Assembly: GCA_023435545.1 (NCBI GenBank)
Contig: JAEYRQ010000473.1
Span: 1 to 9,782, forward strand
Direction: 5' to 3'
Source of the DNA: Pseudomonadota bacterium
GTDB lineage: Bacteria; Pseudomonadota; Alphaproteobacteria; Rhizobiales; Tepidamorphaceae
DNA: 9,782 nt
The position numbers and the translations under genes were made by a program. Of the stretch, positions 7,101 through 9,782 are shown piece by piece (the first letter of the stretch is position 1; each line of letters opens with the position of its first letter). Under the pieces are notes generated by a model. The model ran no database searches and was not told the origin of the DNA. It saw nothing but the letters and a program-made list of their open reading frames with translations.

Positions 7101-7484
7101 CTACATCCAGTAGGGCGGGACACCGTAGTGGTCATGCACCCGGCGCTCCCAGGCGCGGTCCACGGGATCCCATTCGTCCTTGCGGGCAACGCGGGGAGCG
7201 CCCTCCAGTTCCGTCTCGCTGACGTTCACGACGTAACCGCCATAGCGGGTGTCGTAATCGAGCTTGCTCCAGGGCAGCGGATAGTAGTCCTCGCCGAGGC
7301 CGAGGAAGCCGCCGAAGCTCATCACCGCGTAGGCGGCCTGGCCGCTGCGCTTGTCGATCATGATCCGGTCGATCGACCCGATCTTCTCGCCGTCGGGCCG
7401 ATAGACCGAAGTGCCCTCGACCTTGTCCGACCCGATCAGGTCGACCGTCTCGCGCTTCTCGAGCGTCTGCTTGTCCGTGTGCAT
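7101..7484 (-). CDS. PRC-barrel domain protein
   Basis: This 127-residue protein has one PRC-barrel domain (about 12-88). Its key stretch is SDKVEGTSVYRPDGEKIGSIDRIMID-type sequence at 19-44, followed by YAVMSFGGFLGLGEDYYPLPW (52-72), the usual alphaproteobacterial form. PRC barrels are small beta-barrels found in RimM and the photosynthetic reaction-centre H subunit; stand-alone versions are mostly of unknown function. The C-terminus is rich in charged and aromatic residues and ends in PPYWM. The ATG at 7484 is supported by AAGGAG 7 nt upstream (7492-7497). The frame stays open far upstream, but that part overlaps the AraC gene in another frame and is not coding. An EcfG-type promoter lies directly upstream, so stress-induced expression is likely (inference). 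Cytosolic, with no signal peptide. Confidence 0.9.
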   Translation of the reverse strand: MHTDKQTLEKRETVDLIGSDKVEGTSVYRPDGEKIGSIDRIMIDKRSGQAAYAVMSFGGFLGLGEDYYPLPWSKLDYDTRYGGYVVNVSETELEGAPRVARKDEWDPVDRAWERRVHDHYGVPPYWM

Positions 7485-7521
7485 CTCATGGCTCCTTGGG
7501 GTGAGAGATCCGATCCAGCAA

Positions 7522-7547
7522 AACGCCGGCGGATACCCCACGGTTCC
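7522..7547 (-). promoter_or_regulatory. EcfG-type general stress promoter for the PRC-barrel gene
   Basis: Read on the minus strand, GGAAC (7547-7543) is followed after exactly 17 nt by CGTT (7525-7522). This equals the published alphaproteobacterial EcfG/SigT consensus GGAAC-N16/17-CGTT. It lies in the 89-nt gap between the AraC gene stop and the PRC-barrel start. The predicted transcript would start near 7515, with a leader of about 30 nt containing AAGGAG. The match is by eye, but position, spacing and sequence all fit. Confidence 0.75.
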
Positions 7548-7573
7548 GGAGCCAGAAGGATCGCGTGACGCGC

Positions 7574-8527
7574 TCAAGCCCTGCTGCGGACCCTGTATCG
7601 GCCCGGCGGCAACCCGAAGGCGGCAGAGAAGGCGCGGCTGGCATGGGCCGAATCGCTGAACCCCCAGCGCAGAGCGATTTCGGTGATCGAAAGATGGCCC
7701 AGGCGGGGGTCGTCGAGATCGCGGCGGATCCGCTCCAGGCGGCGGGTACGGATGTGGGCGGCGAGCGTGCGCCCGGTCGCGGCGAAGGCCATGTGCAGAT
7801 AGCGTGGCGTCACTCCGAACTCCGCCGCCAGCGACCGCGGCCCGAGATCGGGATCGTCCAACCCGGTCTCGACGCGGGCGAGGATGCGCGCGACCAGGTC
7901 GCCGGCAGCACGATTCGGCTGGTCCGGCGACATCAGGCGCGCGATCAGGTCGACGACCATGTCGGCGGCGACAGGCTGGTGGGCGGCGGGGATGCCGCGG
8001 GCGATCCGCGTCAGCGCCGTCAGATGGCCGGCGACGAGACCACCGAGACCGCTCCGGCCGTCGATCGGTATGGCGCTGCCGCAGAGCGCGGCCGGGGCCA
8101 TTCGTTCCAGCACGGAGCGCGGCACCAGCAGCGTCACCTTGTGCAGCGGATCCACCACCTCGAAATCGATCGGCCGGGCGCCGTCCCAGATGAGAATATC
8201 GCCGGGACCGAGCCGCGCGGCGACGTCGCCCTGGCGGACGTTCTCCCTGCCGGCGAGGACGAGCAGGACACCCACCGTGTCGCCCTCCGTCCGGCGGATC
8301 TCGCGGCGGCCCCGCCACCCGGACAATGGAGCGCTGCGGCATTCGATAAGGGTCGCCGACCCCATCGCCGTCCAGGCGAGGCGGCACTGCTGGTCGGTCT
8401 TGTCGCGCAGGGCGAGCTGCCAGGGCAGATGCACCGAGCTCAGCATCGCCCGCACGGCCTCGCCGCGCAGGCCCGCGGGCAGCGAGCGCGTGCTCCAGTC
8501 GCCGCTGGTCGCCTCGGCGGGCGTCAT
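7574..8527 (-). CDS. AraC-family transcriptional regulator
   Basis: The 317-residue protein has an N-terminal cupin-like sensor domain (about 35-200) of the AraC_binding_2 type, recognisable by GDTVGVLLVLAGR (82-94) and LGPGDILIWDGARPIDFEV (106-124). The C-terminal double helix-turn-helix has its first HTH at about 229-249 (SLAAEFGVTPRYLHMAF) and its second at about 281-303 (ITEIALRWGFSDSAHASRAF), ending in the standard PPGRYR. Relatives with this sensor include FeaR-like activators of catabolic genes; the effector here is unknown. ATG at 8527 is preceded by GAGGAGAGG. It is divergent from the alpha/beta hydrolase at 8725, across a gap holding a direct repeat with a 21-bp period, a likely target of this protein. 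The PRC-barrel gene is 89 nt downstream but has its own promoter. Confidence 0.92.
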   Translation of the reverse strand: MTPAEATSGDWSTRSLPAGLRGEAVRAMLSSVHLPWQLALRDKTDQQCRLAWTAMGSATLIECRSAPLSGWRGRREIRRTEGDTVGVLLVLAGRENVRQGDVAARLGPGDILIWDGARPIDFEVVDPLHKVTLLVPRSVLERMAPAALCGSAIPIDGRSGLGGLVAGHLTALTRIARGIPAAHQPVAADMVVDLIARLMSPDQPNRAAGDLVARILARVETGLDDPDLGPRSLAAEFGVTPRYLHMAFAATGRTLAAHIRTRRLERIRRDLDDPRLGHLSITEIALRWGFSDSAHASRAFSAAFGLPPGRYRVRSRA

Positions 8528-8573
8528 CCTCTCCTCGCGCTGTCTCTATGGGACGGACAGGTCTCGAGGGGAG

Positions 8574-8604
8574 AATATCACAATCCCGCTTCCCTCGCGG
8601 TCAA
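8574..8604 (-). promoter_or_regulatory. Candidate promoter for the AraC-type regulator
   Basis: On the minus strand TTGACC (8604-8599) is a five-of-six -35 match. GATATT (8579-8574) is a four-of-six -10 match after 19 nt, and TGATAT gives an 18-nt spacer with a poorer match. Spacing is longer than ideal. The AT-rich AATATCA is conspicuous in GC-rich sequence. The promoter overlaps both copies of the 21-bp-period repeat. Confidence 0.35.
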
Positions 8605-8617
8605 TCCCGCTTCCCTC
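8581..8617. repeat. Tandem direct repeat, 16 bp twice with a 21-bp period; candidate AraC-type operator
   Basis: CAATCCCGCTTCCCTC occurs at 8581-8596 and again, identically, at 8602-8617. The 21-bp period places both copies on the same face of the helix, as in the direct-repeat half-sites bound by AraC-family proteins such as araI1/I2. The pair lies between the divergent AraC-family regulator and the alpha/beta hydrolase, and overlaps the candidate regulator promoter. The repeat itself is certain; its function is inferred. Confidence 0.75.
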
Positions 8618-8712
8618 CAGTCCAAGCACCAGGCGTCCTTCCCGGCTAGGACAGGCTACCCGCCCGCCGGGTGCGCAGCCCGCCGGTTGAGCACACCAGG
8701 GGGCAGACACAT

Positions 8713-8717
8713 GGAGG
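8713..8717 (+). promoter_or_regulatory. Shine-Dalgarno GGAGG fixing the ATG at 8725
   Basis: GGAGG stands 7 nt before ATG 8725. The open frame extends upstream to GTG 8671, which has no ribosome-binding site and would add 18 residues unlike the family N-terminus, so 8725 is taken as the start. Confidence 0.75.
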
Positions 8718-8724
8718 AAACCGC

Positions 8725-9615
8725 ATGAGACGGGACATCGAGTTCAGGACCGAGGATGGCGTGACGCTGCGCGGCTGGCAGTTCCTACCGCACGGCGTCG
8801 AGGGGCCTGCGCCGACCGTGATCATGGCGCACGGCTTCACGGCGACCCGCGAGATCTTCCTCGACGATTTCGCCGAGGTCTTCGCCGCCGCCGGCATCGG
8901 CGTCATCGTCTACGACCACCGCAATTTCGGCGTCAGCGATGGGGAGCCGCGCGGCCATGTCGATCCGCGCCAGCAGATCGACGGCTACCGCGATGCGATC
9001 ACCTTCGCCCAGACCCTGCCGGAGGTCGATTCCAACCGCATCGGCATCTGGGGATCCAGCTATTCCGGCGGTCACGTCCTCGTGGTCGCCGCGATCGACC
9101 GGCGGGTGAAGTGCGTCGTCTCGCAGGTGCCGCTGACCTACGGCTTCGAATCGGCCAGGCGCCTGATCCGCGGCGACATGTGGGCGGGCCTGCGCGCCGC
9201 CTTCGACGCCGACCGCGCGGCGCGCCTGTGCGGGGAGCCGGGCGGCCGGATGCCGGTTGCAGCCCCCGATGGAAACTGCGCGCTGCCGACCGCCGACACC
9301 TGGGAATTCTTCTCCCGCTTCGAGGCGGAGCACGAGACCAACTGGAAGAACGAGGTGACGCTGCACTCGATCGAGCTGTTCACCGAGTACGAGCCGGCGA
9401 CCTACATCTCGCGCATCGCGCCGACGCCGCTCCTGGTGGTGGTCGCCCGCGACGATCACCTCACCCCGTTCGACCTCACCGCGCGCGCCTATGAGGAGGC
9501 TCTGGAGCCGAAGAAGCTGCTGGTGCTGCCCGGCGGCCATTTCGAGGCCTATACGGGCGAGGCGTTCAAGATCTCCTCGGCCGCCCAACGGGATTGGTTC
9601 AAATCCCATCTCTGA
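8725..9615 (+). CDS. Alpha/beta hydrolase, S15/COG1073-like
   Basis: The 296-residue protein opens with FRTEDGVTLRGWQFLP and has the MAHGF oxyanion segment (about 34-38). The nucleophile is S112 in GSSYSGG, the GxSYxG form seen in S15 and X-Pro-dipeptidyl-peptidase-like hydrolases rather than plain GxSxG. The likely acid is D244 (RDDHLTP) and the histidine H272 (PGGHFEAY). The triad is therefore complete. Similar proteins are annotated only as alpha/beta hydrolase; some fungal relatives act as polyketide transferases or thioesterases, so the reaction is unknown. No signal peptide is seen. It is divergent from the AraC-type regulator and separated by 197 bp with a candidate operator, so it is the most likely regulated target. 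ATG 8725 has GGAGG 7 nt upstream. No terminator with a T-run follows; a GC-rich 5-bp stem (9628-9632 with 9640-9644) is weak. Confidence 0.9.
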   Translation: MRRDIEFRTEDGVTLRGWQFLPHGVEGPAPTVIMAHGFTATREIFLDDFAEVFAAAGIGVIVYDHRNFGVSDGEPRGHVDPRQQIDGYRDAITFAQTLPEVDSNRIGIWGSSYSGGHVLVVAAIDRRVKCVVSQVPLTYGFESARRLIRGDMWAGLRAAFDADRAARLCGEPGGRMPVAAPDGNCALPTADTWEFFSRFEAEHETNWKNEVTLHSIELFTEYEPATYISRIAPTPLLVVVARDDHLTPFDLTARAYEEALEPKKLLVLPGGHFEAYTGEAFKISSAAQRDWFKSHL

Positions 9616-9689
9616 AAGGCAGGCAGAGCCGCCCCGCGCGCGGCCCGGCAAAGCACCAATGCGCGTCGCCGCCTGCCCATCGGGAGGAG

Positions 9690-9782
9690 GTGACGCGCCT
9701 TTCCGTCCCGGACACACAGGACCTCCCCGCCGACGAGCCAGCAGGCCCTCCGCCTTGCGGTCCCGCCGAGGCCGTGCCATAC
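9690..9782 (+). CDS. Doubtful start of a rightward gene, cut by window end
   Basis: From GTG 9690 the frame stays open for 31 codons to the edge, beginning VTRLSVPDTQDLPADEPAG and becoming proline-rich. The AGGAGGTGA at 9685-9693 is a full complement of the 16S rRNA 3' end but overlaps the GTG itself, so the usual spacing is missing and no other start codon follows within range. The opening faintly resembles carboxymuconolactone-decarboxylase-like proteins, which is not enough to name it. It may be non-coding. Confidence 0.2.
   Translation, partial: MTRLSVPDTQDLPADEPAGPPPCGPAEAVPY

Noticed and set aside
7485..8387. Long minus-strand open frame continuous with and upstream of the PRC-barrel gene
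   Set aside because: It overlaps the AraC gene in another frame, its translation is arginine/proline-rich low-information sequence, and a Shine-Dalgarno and EcfG-type promoter support a start at 7484.
8662..8686. GCCCGCCGG occurring twice (8662-8670, 8678-8686) as an operator
   Set aside because: A nine-base GC-only repeat is expected by chance in sequence this GC-rich, and the 16-bp spacing has no clear helical logic.
7565..8728. 387-codon plus-strand ORF opposite the AraC gene
   Set aside because: Antisense shadow of a G+C-rich gene: no recognisable domain, biased composition, and it covers the repeat and promoter region.
9628..9644. Terminator after the last hydrolase
   Set aside because: Only a 5-bp GC stem with a 7-nt loop and no T-run; too weak to call.
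8785..9780. 331-codon minus-strand ORF opposite the last hydrolase
   Set aside because: Shadow of a gene with an intact catalytic triad; composition is low-complexity and lacks motifs.

Overview
The window reads as ordinary chromosomal sequence from a G+C-rich alphaproteobacterium. Third codon positions are strongly G/C-biased, and the Sua5, DmdC-type acyl-CoA dehydrogenase, histone-deacetylase-like/XseB pair and PRC-barrel proteins all look like those of that class. An alphaproteobacterial EcfG-type (general stress sigma factor) promoter also fits. No phage, transposon, CRISPR array, tRNA or rRNA was seen. Ten genes are recognisable, one cut by the left edge, plus one doubtful ORF at the right edge.

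Layout. (1) Positions 1-1840, minus strand: a Sua5-type threonylcarbamoyl-AMP synthase followed by a zinc-ribbon plus HExxH putative metallopeptidase that leaves the window at its left edge. (2) Positions 1841-2009: a divergent intergenic region with a plausible sigma-70 promoter for the rightward genes. (3) Positions 2010-5666, plus strand: a metabolic cluster of DmdC-like acyl-CoA dehydrogenase, HSDL2-like short-chain dehydrogenase and HSL-family (GDSAG) alpha/beta hydrolase. Shine-Dalgarno motifs fix the first two starts, at TTG and GTG codons. A long GC hairpin overlaps the last stop codon. (4) Positions 5808-7023, plus strand: histone-deacetylase-family amidohydrolase and xseB, closed by a perfect 10-bp-stem terminator shared with the converging genes. 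(5) Positions 7101-8527, minus strand: an AraC-type regulator and, downstream, a PRC-barrel protein with its own EcfG-like promoter. (6) Positions 8528-8724: the divergent regulator/hydrolase region, containing a 16-bp direct repeat with an exact 21-bp period. (7) Positions 8725-9615, plus strand: an S15/COG1073-like alpha/beta hydrolase, followed by about 165 bp with no convincing gene.

How the genes may work together (inference): the acyl-CoA dehydrogenase, SDR and esterase look like a small catabolic unit that de-esterifies a substrate and oxidises an acyl-CoA. The AraC-type regulator probably controls itself and/or the divergent hydrolase through the 21-bp-period repeat. The PRC-barrel gene probably belongs to the general stress response. 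The clearest undescribed items are these two regulatory sites and the operon context of the HSDL2-like SDR. I see no novel defence or mobile system.
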